Notes: generated by a model not told the origin, from the sequence alone. Shown: positions 1-9,321, numbered from the stretch's first letter. The stretch is 64,000 bases of DNA from Lentilactobacillus hilgardii DSM 20176 = ATCC 8290 (GCF_000159315.1 NZ_GG669992.1:385528-449527); one strand, 5' to 3'. Numbers and translations: made by a program.

Positions 1-1
1 A

Positions 2-1009
2 ATAACTAACGAATTTAGCTTAAAATATTTAAGCGGATTTGATGGTCTTGATGGTGATGGCTGTTTAGTGGTCACACCAAACCAAGTGACATTGATCACG
101 GATGCCAGATATCAAGAGGCTTTGGAGCAGTCATTGCCTAAAGATGTCGGTTTGGAAATTACCCGGGATTATTATCAAATTGCGAAAAGGGTTTTAGATG
201 ATGAAGCCTATCGAAAAGTTGGCTTTGAAACCTCGGTAAGTTATGAATTATATAGGACATTGTATCAGTTATTCGGTGATCAATTAGTTCCGGAAAATAA
301 TATTGTTGAGAAACAGCGGGAAGTTAAAGACGCAAATGAGGTTTCCGTTTTGAAAAAGTCTACATTGCTTGCAAGTGAGGGATTCTCGGCCCTTGTGAAT
401 TATGTCAGAGTTGGTTTGACAGAGCGTCAAATTTCTAATTGGTTGAATAATTGGATGTTGGAAAATGGCGCTGAAAAGCCAAGTTTTGACACAATTGTCG
501 CTAGTGGCTACCGATCAGCACTGCCACACGGTTCGGCTTCCAATAAAAAGCTGCAGTGTGGTGAAGTTGTGACTGTAGATTTTGGTTACTATGTTGATGG
601 ATACACGTCTGATATTACTAGGACAATTGAGCTGGGTGATCCAGGGGATGAACTAAAAAATGTTTATAACATTGTACATGAAGCTCAAGAAAGAATGTTT
701 AAGACTATCAAACCAGGGGCTGATGGACAAGAAGTCGATGCAGCCGGCCGCGATTACATTCAGCAACAAGGTTTTGGTAACTACTATAATCATGGAAGCG
801 GGCACGGTATTGGATTAGATATCCACGAGGGGCCCAATTTTGGTCCCCGTTGGAAATCAAATGTCGTCGAGGAAAATAATGTGATGACCGTTGAACCGGG
901 AATATATCTTCCCGGAAAAGGTGGTGTTCGGATTGAAGATGATTTGCTCATTACGAAAAATGGTTACGAGCAAATCACAACAGCTGATCGGGATTTGATT
1001 ATTCTGTAA
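2..1009 (+). CDS. M24 family metallopeptidase (Xaa-Pro aminopeptidase/dipeptidase type), 5' end outside the window
   Basis: Cytosolic metal-dependent peptidase of the pita-bread fold that removes or splits N-terminal X-Pro units; PepP and PepQ are the usual lactobacillar members. The frame is open from base 2, and the first codons read like the family's N-terminal region (YLSGFDG, then LITDARY), so the GTG at 68 is not the true start and the gene begins upstream. The C-terminal catalytic domain is complete. All five metal ligands are visible: the two Asp in VDFGYYVDGYTSD, the His in GSGHGIG, the Glu in VEPGIY and the Glu in RIEDD. The next gene cluster starts after its own promoter and leader, so this gene probably ends its transcription unit. 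Whether it is PepP or PepQ cannot be told from the fragment. Confidence 0.9.
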   Translation: MTNEFSLKYLSGFDGLDGDGCLVVTPNQVTLITDARYQEALEQSLPKDVGLEITRDYYQIAKRVLDDEAYRKVGFETSVSYELYRTLYQLFGDQLVPENNIVEKQREVKDANEVSVLKKSTLLASEGFSALVNYVRVGLTERQISNWLNNWMLENGAEKPSFDTIVASGYRSALPHGSASNKKLQCGEVVTVDFGYYVDGYTSDITRTIELGDPGDELKNVYNIVHEAQERMFKTIKPGADGQEVDAAGRDYIQQQGFGNYYNHGSGHGIGLDIHEGPNFGPRWKSNVVEENNVMTVEPGIYLPGKGGVRIEDDLLITKNGYEQITTADRDLIIL

Positions 1010-1031
1010 TTAAGATTCAAGTTAAAATAAG

Positions 1032-1059
1032 TTGACGCAATGAGAATTGGCGGTACAAT
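1032..1059 (+). promoter_or_regulatory. Promoter of the T-box/ECF transporter operon
   Basis: TTGACG at 1032-1037 and TACAAT at 1054-1059 are separated by 16 bases, a good SigA-type match. It lies just upstream of the T-box leader, so transcription would start near 1066. Confidence 0.65.
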
Positions 1060-1074
1060 ATAAACAATCTATTT

Positions 1075-1362
1075 ATCCGACTGTGATTGAATGAGTAGTT
1101 GGTCTTCTTTTGTATAGAGAGCTGTCTAATTGGTGAAAGGGCGGTCAAAAGAGCTAATGAATATGGTTCAGGAGTCGATTGATGCCGAACTTTTTATGAG
1201 GCCGTCGTGGTTGGCTCATTATCGCCTATAGTTATGAAAGTAACTAAGTGAGGGAACTTTCGTGAGGAAGTTCTAAATGAGGGTGGTACCGCGACTTGAT
1301 CGGCCCTAATATAAAGCTAATTGTAGACAAAACCAGCTTGTGGAGACAGGCTGGCTTTTTTA
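1075..1362 (+). promoter_or_regulatory. T-box leader, probably methionine-specific
   Basis: The T-box sequence GGGTGGTACCGCG is at 1281-1293 and is followed by a terminator hairpin (CCAGC plus TGT at 1333-1340 pairing with ACA plus GCTGG up to 1354, then a T run). The base of stem I pairs CGACT (about 1079) with AGTCG (about 1172). The 5' strand has the AGTA motif, and opposite it lies GAATATGG, which places ATG (1163-1165) as the specifier. The TGGT of the T-box fits tRNA with A73, as in tRNA-Met. Uncharged tRNA-Met would therefore switch on the ECF transporter genes downstream. The specifier assignment is an inference from the folding pattern. Confidence 0.85.
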
Positions 1363-1449
1363 TTTGATTAGTTCATTTGGTGACAGTCCGGATGTATTTT
1401 ATATTTTATGATTTGTTGGTAGTTTGCTATTTTTGAAAGGAAGTTTTTT

Positions 1450-2013
1450 ATGAAGTCAAGTAAACGTACAAAAGGATTATCGGTTGAGGCGGTCGTCGCA
1501 ACCGGGGTCGGAATTGCCATTGTGTTTTTGTTAAAGAGGTTTTTGCCAATTCCAACAGGGGTTCCTAATACAACTATTGATTTGGGTGAGGCGTTCATTG
1601 GATTTCTGGGAGCTGTATTTGGTCCGGCAGTCGGTGCATTGGTTGCATTTTTCGCGCATTTATTTAATGATCTTTCATGGGGCGATCCTTGGTGGACATG
1701 GATTGTTGCTGATGCAATCTTTGGCTTTTTGATTGGATTTAGTCGTAACTTTTTGAAATTAAGGACTGAACCGCTTACCAAGAAAAAATTGATTCAATTT
1801 AACCTGTTACAGATTGTTGCAAATATTATTTCCTGGGGAATTATTGCCCCACTTGGTGATATTTTGGTATACTCACAACCAGCTGGGAAAGTATTTTTAC
1901 AGGGATTGATGGCAACAATCACAGATATTCTGTCGATTGGAATTGTCGGTACACTGCTTATCTCTGCCTATGCTAGAACACAAATTCAGAAAAAAAGACT
2001 TACGAAGGATTAA
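1450..2013 (+). CDS. ECF transporter S component, UPF0397/riboflavin-type family
   Basis: Substrate-binding membrane subunit of an energy-coupling-factor importer, 187 residues, with about five or six hydrophobic segments and the family pattern of GEAFIGFLGAVFGP near residues 48-61 followed by HLFNDL. It starts at ATG 1450 behind AAAGGAAG. The stop codon is directly followed by the ATG of the ATPase gene, so this is an operon with a dedicated ATPase and EcfT. Related S components (PF07155 family) with their own ATPase and EcfT have been linked to methionine-related compounds (MtsTUV) when found under methionine control. The apparent Met specifier of the leader supports that assignment over riboflavin. 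The substrate itself cannot be read from the sequence. Confidence 0.85.
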   Translation: MKSSKRTKGLSVEAVVATGVGIAIVFLLKRFLPIPTGVPNTTIDLGEAFIGFLGAVFGPAVGALVAFFAHLFNDLSWGDPWWTWIVADAIFGFLIGFSRNFLKLRTEPLTKKKLIQFNLLQIVANIISWGIIAPLGDILVYSQPAGKVFLQGLMATITDILSIGIVGTLLISAYARTQIQKKRLTKD

Positions 2014-3750
2014 ATGATGCGTGAACAACAGATTATTCAATTTTCGGATGTTTCCTTTCAGTATCAAAATCAAGAGGACGCAACATTACACAATATTAAT
2101 TTATCTGTTCATAAGGGGGAAAAGGTTTTTATTACTGGGCCTTCTGGATCCGGGAAATCGACACTTGGAAACATCATTAACGGTGTTATCCCTGAAGAAT
2201 TCTCCGGTAAACTAACAGGAAAAATAACGATTAATGGTCAGTCTCAAAATGACCTTGATTTAACCGACCTATCTTTTATTGTGGGTACGGTTCTTCAAGA
2301 TCCGGATTCACAGTTCGTTGGTTTAACAGTTGCAGAGGATATTGCCTTTGCCTTAGAGAACGATGCCAGGCCTATTGATGAATTACATCGAAAGGTAGCT
2401 GAGTGGGCGCAAAGATTAAATCTGGGACCTTTATTGGGGAAACATCCACAAGATCTGTCAGGCGGACAAAAGCAACGGGTCTCCCTGACCGGCGTTTTAA
2501 TCGACAACGAGCCGATTCTATTGCTCGATGAACCGCTTGCAAATTTAGATCCGGCGGCTGGACGCGACTCGATGAAACTATTGAATTGGCTTGTGGCACA
2601 GCAGAATCTAACGGTGATTATTATTGATCATCGAATTGAAGAAGTCTTGCAAATTCCTATTGATAGGATGATTGTATTGGCAGAAGGCCGTGTGATCGCA
2701 GATGACACACCAGATCGGATCCTTCAACAGAATTTATTACTGAAAAACGGGTTGAGGGAACCTCTTTATGTCACTGCTTTAAAGGATTCGGGAATTGATG
2801 TTAATCAAGTGACCCATTTAAGTGATCTTACCAATCTTAAGCTGAGTCAGGATGATTATCATAAGTTGGTGACATGGGTCCAACAACAAAAGCTTCCTGA
2901 TAAACCTGTTTCTTTGTTACCGATAATCTCGCTTAAAAATATGACGTTTGCTTATCCAAAAGAAGCGGCTATTTTTAAAGCGTTTAATTTAACGATTAAT
3001 CAAGGCGAAATGGTAGCGCTAGTAGGTAAAAACGGTACCGGGAAAACAACGTTAGTTAACTTAATTACCGGGTTTTTAAAGCCTCAAAGTGGTGATTTGT
3101 TTTTTGGTAAAGAAAATATTAGTCACGATTCCGTTAAGCAGCGTGCTGACCGAATTGGCTATGTTTTGCAAGATCCTAATCAAATGATTTCCAAGACAAT
3201 GATCTATGACGAAGTTGCACTTGGACTTCAACTTCGAGGGATTAATTCGGAAACTATAAAAAAACGGGTTTTTGATACGTTAAAAATTACTGGGCTTTAT
3301 CCGTATCGAAACTGGCCGATTTCGGCATTGAGCTTTGGACAGAAAAAACGGGTTACCATCGCGTCTGTTCTAGTATTACAGCCCGAGGTCCTAATATTGG
3401 ATGAGCCGACAGCCGGTCAAGACTTGGCTCACTATTCACAAATGATGACCTTCCTGGAAGAACTTAATCATAGTCAGGGCACAACGGTTATCATGGTGAC
3501 TCATGATATGAATCTGATGATGGCTTATGCAAATCGGACCATTGTTTTGGATAAGGGCGGTGTTTTGGCAGATGCGTCACCGGCGAAAGTGTTAACAGAC
3601 AAGGATATCATTGAAAAAGCCCATTTGGCGCAATTAAGTTTACAAGTATTGGCAGAAAAGGCACAAGTTTCTGATCCAATTGAATTTGCTGAAAAATTCA
3701 TTTCATATGAAAGGAGACAAGCCAGTGGTAAATCAACGGTTATCTTATGA
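2014..3750 (+). CDS. ECF transporter double ATPase (two fused ABC domains)
   Basis: Cytosolic motor of the importer, 578 residues with two complete ABC ATPase domains in one chain. Domain 1 has Walker A GPSGSGKST (about 42-50), signature LSGGQKQR (about 148) and Walker B ILLLDEP. Domain 2 has GKNGTGKTT (about 338-346), signature LSFGQKKR (about 438) and LILDEP. The second signature differs from the usual LSGGQ. The fusion replaces the separate EcfA1/EcfA2 pair and indicates a system dedicated to the neighbouring S component, like YkoD. Its 3' end overlaps the likely start of the EcfT gene by 26 bases, indicating translational coupling. Confidence 0.93.
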   Translation: MMREQQIIQFSDVSFQYQNQEDATLHNINLSVHKGEKVFITGPSGSGKSTLGNIINGVIPEEFSGKLTGKITINGQSQNDLDLTDLSFIVGTVLQDPDSQFVGLTVAEDIAFALENDARPIDELHRKVAEWAQRLNLGPLLGKHPQDLSGGQKQRVSLTGVLIDNEPILLLDEPLANLDPAAGRDSMKLLNWLVAQQNLTVIIIDHRIEEVLQIPIDRMIVLAEGRVIADDTPDRILQQNLLLKNGLREPLYVTALKDSGIDVNQVTHLSDLTNLKLSQDDYHKLVTWVQQQKLPDKPVSLLPIISLKNMTFAYPKEAAIFKAFNLTINQGEMVALVGKNGTGKTTLVNLITGFLKPQSGDLFFGKENISHDSVKQRADRIGYVLQDPNQMISKTMIYDEVALGLQLRGINSETIKKRVFDTLKITGLYPYRNWPISALSFGQKKRVTIASVLVLQPEVLILDEPTAGQDLAHYSQMMTFLEELNHSQGTTVIMVTHDMNLMMAYANRTIVLDKGGVLADASPAKVLTDKDIIEKAHLAQLSLQVLAEKAQVSDPIEFAEKFISYERRQASGKSTVIL

Positions 3751-4564
3751 TGTCAGTGGGGCACAAAAGAGTCATTGGGTGACTCGTTTAACCGGAATGA
3801 CAAAGATATTGGTATTACTCAGTTTGTCTATCATTGGAATGGTTAGCTATGATACATGGTACCTGGTAGCACTAACTATTTTTGCCATTATTTTTTATCA
3901 ATCGGCACATTTTAGGTGGCATCAGGTACGGGGGTTGTTATATGCTATTGCGGCATTCACCGCGCTTAATTTGGCGCTGGTTTATGTTTTTAATCCTGCA
4001 TATGGTTCTCAAATATACGGCACCAGTCATGTGCTGTTAGGCCATGGCTTTTTCGTATTAACGTGGGAAGAGCTATTTTATCTGTTGAATATGCTGTTAA
4101 AATACGTATTTATTGTGCCGCTAATCCTAGCCTTTTTATTTACGACAAATCCGTCTGAATTGGCTTCCGGAATGAATCGCATTGGATTTTCATATAAGAT
4201 CAGTTATGCAGTTGAATTATCGTTAAGATATATTCCCGATGTGATTAGGGACTTTAAACAAATCAGTTTGGCCCAGCAGGCGCGTGGCTTGGAAATGTCT
4301 AAGAAAGCTGGTATATGGAAACGCTTAAAACGTAGTACGCAAATTTTAATTCCATTGGCATTTTCATCAATGAACAAAATTGAAGTCACAACCAGGGCGA
4401 TGAAATTACGGCGGTTTGGAACAAACAAGCACCGAACATGGTATATGGCACAAAAGCTGGCCAAAATAGATTATTTTGTTTTGATTGTAACAGTGCTTCT
4501 AATTATGATTGGAATTGGTTTGTTTTGGGTAGATGGTGGCAGGTTCTATAATCCATTCAGGTAA
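3725..4564 (+). CDS. ECF transporter transmembrane component (EcfT family)
   Basis: Membrane scaffold that couples the S component to the ATPase. The chosen start is GTG 3725, which has AAAGGAG eight bases upstream; the in-frame ATG at 3680 would lie far inside the ATPase gene and lacks such a site. The protein is about 279 residues, with four to six membrane segments. The cytoplasmic coupling helices carry the family's Ala-Arg-Gly motif (QQARGLEM) and a weaker second copy (TRAMKLRRFG), which contact the ATPase grooves. It is the last gene of the three-gene ECF operon behind the T-box leader. Confidence 0.9.
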   Translation: MVNQRLSYDVSGAQKSHWVTRLTGMTKILVLLSLSIIGMVSYDTWYLVALTIFAIIFYQSAHFRWHQVRGLLYAIAAFTALNLALVYVFNPAYGSQIYGTSHVLLGHGFFVLTWEELFYLLNMLLKYVFIVPLILAFLFTTNPSELASGMNRIGFSYKISYAVELSLRYIPDVIRDFKQISLAQQARGLEMSKKAGIWKRLKRSTQILIPLAFSSMNKIEVTTRAMKLRRFGTNKHRTWYMAQKLAKIDYFVLIVTVLLIMIGIGLFWVDGGRFYNPFR

Positions 4565-4635
4565 AACGTATGCGAATCCAGAATATGATAGTAACTGAAA
4601 CCTTGATTTCAATTTAAATAAGGAAGTGACCGCGC

Positions 4636-5362
4636 ATGACCGTTACAATTGGTATCGCAAGCAACCATCTGATTCACTCTACAAAGCGTTGGGGAACCAA
4701 TTATGTTGATTATGTGCGGCGTGATTTTGTTGATGGCATTCGATGGACAAATGCAGTACCGTTGATTATTCCATTAACGGAACCCAAGGATGCTAAAGCT
4801 TATGTTGAAAAAGTAGATGGTATTTTATTAACTGGCGGTCAGGATGTGACCCCTTCTTCTGTATGGTGAAGCACCACTGATACAATCTGGTGAAACGGAT
4901 CGTTACCGTGATGAATTTGAAATTGCTTTGGTTAAGGAGACGGAGCGGGTTCACAAACCTATTTTAGGCATTTGTCGCGGCCAACAAGTTATAAATGTTG
5001 CGTTTGGTGGTTCACTCTACCAAGATATCCAATCACAGTTGGGTAACTCTACAAAACATGAGCAGTACCCAACTTCATGGGAAATTCCGACCCATTATAT
5101 TAATACAGTTGCCCATTCTTGGCTAAATGATCTGTTAGGCGATCGATTTGCTGTGAACAGTTTTCACCATCAGGCTGTTCACAAATTAGCAACCGGATTA
5201 ACAGTTATTGCAACAAGTGACGATGGGATTATTGAAGGTATTCAGTCAAATGACGGTCAGGTAATTGGTGTTCAGTTTCATCCAGAAATGATGATTCACT
5301 CGTATCCAACGTTTAGGAAGATCTTTGCGTATTTTGCAAAATTGGTTGAAACAGTTGAGTAA
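4636..5362 (+). pseudogene. Gamma-glutamyl-gamma-aminobutyrate hydrolase family amidotransferase, frameshifted
   Basis: Class I glutamine-amidotransferase fold (PuuD-like), which hydrolyses gamma-glutamyl amides. The first 74 or so codons run from ATG 4636 to LLTGGQDVTP and then end at a TGA at 4867. Reading shifts by one base near 4855-4861, after which the family continuation (LYGEAP, then YRDEFEIAL) is restored and runs to 5362. The second part has the nucleophile in GICRG and the His-Glu pair in QFHPE. One extra base in a T/C-rich stretch explains the break. The intact paralogue at 11039-11779 confirms the expected sequence across the break. It is either a recent pseudogene or a sequencing error, as all catalytic residues are preserved. 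Confidence 0.85.
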
Positions 5363-5363
5363 C

Positions 5364-5417
5364 AATAATGAATCTATGGTTGGCCCTTCGCTTAACTGTA
5401 AGTTCATTATTTTTTTG
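5364..5417 (+). terminator. Probable terminator
   Basis: AATAATGAA (5364-5372) can pair with TTCATTATT (5403-5411) and is followed by a run of T. The stem is AT-rich and the loop is long, so this is a weak call. Confidence 0.45.
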
Positions 5418-5472
5418 TTGCCAAATTGTTATATAATTATCTAGATCAGATCAACAAAGGAGCTCGTATTTA

Positions 5473-5823
5473 ATGCCAAGTAGACCAAAAGTCAGTACAT
5501 CGGATGAGTATATTAAAATGGCGGCACCGGATATCCAGCCGATTTTACAAAAATTACGCACCTTGATTCACCAAGAACTGCCGAATGCAGAAGAAAAGAT
5601 TCTATATAACATGCCCTTCTTCATTTTTAACAATAAAAAAATTGGAATTGCGGCTTATAAAGCACATGTTAGTTTACAAATTTCGGATGATTTAAGTTCG
5701 GAAGTGGTAAAGCTTGCTAGAAAGTTAGGCTTTGAAACCGGTCAGAAGCGTTTGAATATCGATTTGGATCAACAAGTTCCGGAAGAACTGGTATTAAAGA
5801 TTTTACAAATGATTGAAGCCTGA
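5473..5823 (+). CDS. DUF1801 domain protein (YdhG-like)
   Basis: A 116-residue single-domain protein of the DUF1801 family, recognisable by the spacing of an N-terminal helix (IQPILQKLRTLI), the PNAEEKILYNMPFF stretch and the following strand pair IGIAAYKAHVSLQI. In Bacillus a relative, Fra/YdhG, was described as an iron chaperone, but most members have no known role and I would not transfer that function. It starts at ATG 5473 behind AAAGGAG. It is followed after 22 bases by a DMT permease gene, so the two may be cotranscribed. Confidence 0.8.
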   Translation: MPSRPKVSTSDEYIKMAAPDIQPILQKLRTLIHQELPNAEEKILYNMPFFIFNNKKIGIAAYKAHVSLQISDDLSSEVVKLARKLGFETGQKRLNIDLDQQVPEELVLKILQMIEA

Positions 5824-5845
5824 TGAATGAAAGGGATGGCGAGTT

Positions 5846-6763
5846 TTGCGAAATTTAAAAGTCAGGGGCATTGTACTTGCGGTGGCTGGTCCTTTGCTTT
5901 GGGGGGTATCCGGAACGACAGCCCAAGCATTATTCACTCATGCTGACGTTAGTTCAAATTGGCTGGTATCGGTTCGAATGTTGATTTCCGGAATATTATT
6001 GGTACTATATGGCTTGTTGACAGACCGCAAACAGAATTTAATGATTTGGCATCATTGGCGGGACGCTTTATACTTACTATTTTTTAGTTTTGTTGGCATG
6101 GCAGCTTCACAGTATACATACTTTAAAGCGATTGATTACGGAAATGCCGCAACGGCTACGATTCTTCAGTTTCTATCTCCTGCCTTTATCATTATCTATT
6201 TGGCATTGAGTACCCGGAGATGGCCCAGAAGAATCGATATTTTATCATTGGTAATGGCACTAACGGGAACTATTTTATTAGTGACGCATGGGCAACTAAC
6301 GACATTGGCAATTCCTGTGAGAGGCTTTTCATGGGGGTTACTGACGGCAATGAGTGCAACTTTATATACACTATTGCCTCGTAAATTATTGGGGAAGTAT
6401 GGCTCTATACCGGTTGTTGGTTGGTCGATGTTGATTGGTGGGATTGCCTTTAGTATCTACTATCGGGTTTGGACGCACATGCCCGACTTTAATTTAGCTA
6501 CCTATGGCAGAATCGGGTTTGTGGTTATTTTTGGAACAATGTTTGCCTATTTGTTTTTTCTGGGAAGTTTGCAGTTTATTACCGCAACAACTGCCAGTGT
6601 GCTCGGTTGCTTTGAGCCGTTATCGGCAACTTTTTTATCGATTGTTTTTCTGGGCGTTCAGTTTGGTGTTCCAGAAACGATTGGCGCAATTTTAATTATC
6701 GGAACCGTTTTTGTGCAATCTTGGGCAACGATGAAGGGAACATTACACGCACGGGAAACCTGA
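5846..6763 (+). CDS. EamA/DMT family transporter (RhaT-like permease)
   Basis: A 305-residue integral membrane protein with ten predicted membrane segments in two EamA repeats, typical for the drug/metabolite transporter superfamily that exports amino acids or metabolites. Visible family features are GPLLWGVSGTTAQ at the N-terminus and the second-repeat segment ending in GCFEPLSATFLS. Translation appears to begin at TTG 5846, with AAGGGA about nine bases upstream; no in-frame ATG is suitably placed. A strong bidirectional terminator follows. The substrate is not predictable. Confidence 0.87.
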   Translation: MRNLKVRGIVLAVAGPLLWGVSGTTAQALFTHADVSSNWLVSVRMLISGILLVLYGLLTDRKQNLMIWHHWRDALYLLFFSFVGMAASQYTYFKAIDYGNAATATILQFLSPAFIIIYLALSTRRWPRRIDILSLVMALTGTILLVTHGQLTTLAIPVRGFSWGLLTAMSATLYTLLPRKLLGKYGSIPVVGWSMLIGGIAFSIYYRVWTHMPDFNLATYGRIGFVVIFGTMFAYLFFLGSLQFITATTASVLGCFEPLSATFLSIVFLGVQFGVPETIGAILIIGTVFVQSWATMKGTLHARET

Positions 6764-6833
6764 AAGTTGGGATAATTGCATGTAAATGGGACTAGACGAT
6801 TATGCCATTCGACAATAGTTATGACGCAAAAAG

Positions 6834-6870
6834 GAGACAGCATCAGAACTCATTTGATGCTGTCTCTTTT
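6834..6870 (+). terminator. Bidirectional terminator between convergent genes
   Basis: GAGACAGCATCA (6834-6845) pairs perfectly with TGATGCTGTCTC (6855-6866), flanked by A on the left and T on the right, so it serves both the DMT gene and the kinase gene on the opposite strand. Confidence 0.85.
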
Positions 6871-6889
6871 TCTATCAATTATTGAAAAG

Positions 6890-7747
6890 CTATTTTTCGG
6901 CACATAAGGCCAACATTTGAAGAACACTACCCTGATAGCCGGCACCAAATTGTGATAAATGAAACATTAAATAATAGAGTTGATAGAAAGGAATACGGTT
7001 ATCTGATCCCTTCTCTAACGGATATTCATCATTATATCCTTTATAAAAATCGGCATTAAAGCCGCCAAAAACATGGGTGATACCCAGATCAAATTCTCGA
7101 TCACCATAGAATACAGCCGGATCAATAAAAACGGGATGACCATCCGGATTGAACATAAAGTTTCCCGACCAAAGATCACCGTGAAGTAATGACGGTATTG
7201 GATGATAGGCATTCATAAGTCTTTTAAAGACTTTGATTGCCCGTGCATATAATACTTCCATTTCAGGTGTCCACAAACCACGATCTCGAATTAACCGTTT
7301 CAAATCTTCCAATCGTTGATCAACAAAAAAAGATTCCCAATCAGGTCGCCACGAATTATTCGCCGTGTACGTCCCCATTGTAAAGTCCTCATTAAAACCA
7401 TATTGTTTATTCGGACTTCTACGTTTGTGAAGCGTTGCAAGTTGCTTTCCCATTTCGTATTGGTCGCCGGCTGGCTGGTGGTTGATGTAATTTAGTAGAA
7501 GATAAGCATCGGATCCAAAGGTACCCCAGTCGAGAACTTTTGGAGTTAAAACGGTTTGCGATATCAACTGCAAACCGGTAACCTCATGCTGAAAGAAATC
7601 TTTAGAATGGTTTGGCTGAATAAGCAGGAAGTAACGGGCACCATCTTGATCATCCAGCTCATAAGCTTCGTTGATATCGCCACCGCCTACCGCTCGATAA
7701 TTGGAAACATGATTGATCGGTAATTGTTTAAATAGTTCAGGATTCAA
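6890..7747 (-). CDS. Fructosamine kinase family protein
   Basis: Cytosolic small-molecule kinase of the aminoglycoside-phosphotransferase fold. Fructosamine/ketosamine-3-kinases phosphorylate sugars attached to amines so that the glycation adduct falls off. The catalytic loop HGDLWSGNFMF and the metal site FIDPAVFYGDRE are intact, as is the C-terminal region typical of the family. I place the start at TTG 7747, since an excellent AAGGAGGG sits six to seven bases upstream of it, inside the longer frame that begins at 7774. This gives about 286 residues. The gene stands alone between a bidirectional terminator and the divergent glutamate-cysteine-ligase gene. Confidence 0.88.
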   Translation of the reverse strand: MNPELFKQLPINHVSNYRAVGGGDINEAYELDDQDGARYFLLIQPNHSKDFFQHEVTGLQLISQTVLTPKVLDWGTFGSDAYLLLNYINHQPAGDQYEMGKQLATLHKRRSPNKQYGFNEDFTMGTYTANNSWRPDWESFFVDQRLEDLKRLIRDRGLWTPEMEVLYARAIKVFKRLMNAYHPIPSLLHGDLWSGNFMFNPDGHPVFIDPAVFYGDREFDLGITHVFGGFNADFYKGYNDEYPLEKGSDNRIPFYQLYYLMFHLSQFGAGYQGSVLQMLALCAEK

Positions 7748-7902
7748 CTTAATCCCTCCTTGTCTAGCTATCATGACTTTATGTTACCACGGGCCAAAGT
7801 CTCATGCTGAGTTAACCATATTAAAGTTTTCTTTGAATTGTTGGATGAAGTGCGTTAGAGTATTTGTAACAATTAAATGGTGTGAAAGGGGGATGCATTA
7901 AT

Positions 7903-9276
7903 ATGTTTGATGAAATTGGGCAGATTATATTTAATAATGAAATAGTTGCAAAGGCCAGCGATTTCAATATGGGGATTGAAGTTGAGGCTATTCGGATTGA
8001 TTCATCCGGTAGATTAACTAAGGAAGAGTACCCAAAAGCGTTGGGAAATCAACGTAAGAATCATTTTATTAAGACAGATGTTTATCAGATTCAAAGTGAA
8101 GTGATCACACCAGCCGCAAGAAAGTCTTTGGATGCGATGCATTATTTAATGGCACTTAACGATACGCTGCGTAATGCGTTGGAGCCTAATGAGTTATTGT
8201 GGCCGCTAAGCATGCCGCCGATTCTTCCTCGGGATAAAAAAACAATTCCGATTGCGAACGTTGATCCTGATCAACGGGCATATTATGAACGTTGGATTAA
8301 TACTCGAAGCGATACACAGGGCATCCCAGTTGGTGTTCATTTAAATGTTAGTGTCAATGAAACAGTTTTAAAAACAGTTTGGGAAGCCGAAAAAGATAAG
8401 TTTGATTCCTATCCAGAATTTGTTAACTATATGTATATTAAAATTGCACAGGGGTTCGTTTACTACCGTTGGTTGATTACATATTTGTTTGGGAATAGTC
8501 CGATTGCGGAAAAGAATTTCTTTAAAGCTGAAGATGATCAACCAGCACATGCTGTTCGGAGCATTCGTTCTTCAAATTATGGTTTAACCTCTGATATTAA
8601 AAAAGATTATAAATCTGTGGCAGATTATGTGCATAATATCGAGTCTCACATTGAAGATGGGACTTTGTTTAGTGAAGCCGAATATCATGCAAGTGTGAGG
8701 TTGAAAACGGTTCATGGAGATTTGACGAAGATGGTTAAGAAGGGTGTTGACTACATCGAGTTGAGAATGCTGGATCTGGATCCGACAACTGCGCTAAGCA
8801 TCCGAACAACAACTATCAGGTTCTTTCGAATTATGCTGAGCTATTTCATGATGACACCGCCAATGGAGGAATCGGATAAGGTTAATTTGAAGCTTGCCCA
8901 GGGGATCTCAATGAACGAGGTAGTGGCACTTGAGAGCCCGTACCAACAAACGATTTATCATCATGAAGCACAGAACTTTCTGGATAAACTGCAAATGTTT
9001 GGCGCTACAATCCAATGGGGACCTGAGTATCAGGAGGTGCTTGACACCATGCAGGATCGGTTGGATAATCCTAATTTAACGCCAGCCGCAACGCTTTGCG
9101 ATCATGAAGTTGATGGATCATTAATGTCATATGGGTTGGCAATGGCAAACCGGTATCAAAATCGGGCACATGAAAACCCGCATCCATTTACCGGTTTTGA
9201 GGAGCAGCCTGATATGACTGCCAATGAATTAAGGCAACGTTTATTTGGCGTGATGGGTAAACCGGAAAATTTGTAA
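7903..9276 (+). CDS. gshA: Glutamate-cysteine ligase family protein, paralogue 1
   Basis: Cytosolic ATP-dependent ligase of the GshA family, which joins the gamma-carboxyl of glutamate to an amine, normally cysteine. It has 457 residues and matches only the N-terminal, GshA-like half of bifunctional GshAB; the ATP-grasp glutathione synthetase domain is absent. Visible family features are MGIEVEAIRI near the N-terminus, SEVITPA, the long LLWPLSMPP motif and GVHLNVSV. The start ATG 7903 has AAAGGGGG at 7885-7892; the upstream GTG 7882 would overlap that site. Two paralogues follow within 6 kb. Whether all three use cysteine is open, since GCL-like ligases can use other amines. Confidence 0.85.
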   Translation: MFDEIGQIIFNNEIVAKASDFNMGIEVEAIRIDSSGRLTKEEYPKALGNQRKNHFIKTDVYQIQSEVITPAARKSLDAMHYLMALNDTLRNALEPNELLWPLSMPPILPRDKKTIPIANVDPDQRAYYERWINTRSDTQGIPVGVHLNVSVNETVLKTVWEAEKDKFDSYPEFVNYMYIKIAQGFVYYRWLITYLFGNSPIAEKNFFKAEDDQPAHAVRSIRSSNYGLTSDIKKDYKSVADYVHNIESHIEDGTLFSEAEYHASVRLKTVHGDLTKMVKKGVDYIELRMLDLDPTTALSIRTTTIRFFRIMLSYFMMTPPMEESDKVNLKLAQGISMNEVVALESPYQQTIYHHEAQNFLDKLQMFGATIQWGPEYQEVLDTMQDRLDNPNLTPAATLCDHEVDGSLMSYGLAMANRYQNRAHENPHPFTGFEEQPDMTANELRQRLFGVMGKPENL

Positions 9277-9286
9277 AACTAAATGA

Positions 9287-9315
9287 TTGACAAGCATATT
9301 TATTCTGACTAAACT
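9287..9315 (+). promoter_or_regulatory. Promoter of the second ligase gene
   Basis: TTGACA (9287-9292) and TAAACT (9310-9315) with 17 bases between them, just ahead of the T-box leader. Confidence 0.7.
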
Positions 9316-9321
9316 TTTTGA

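Noticed and set aside
1368-1781. Long minus-strand frame across the S-component gene
   Set aside because: It is a mirror of the real gene on the plus strand; its translation lacks any family pattern.
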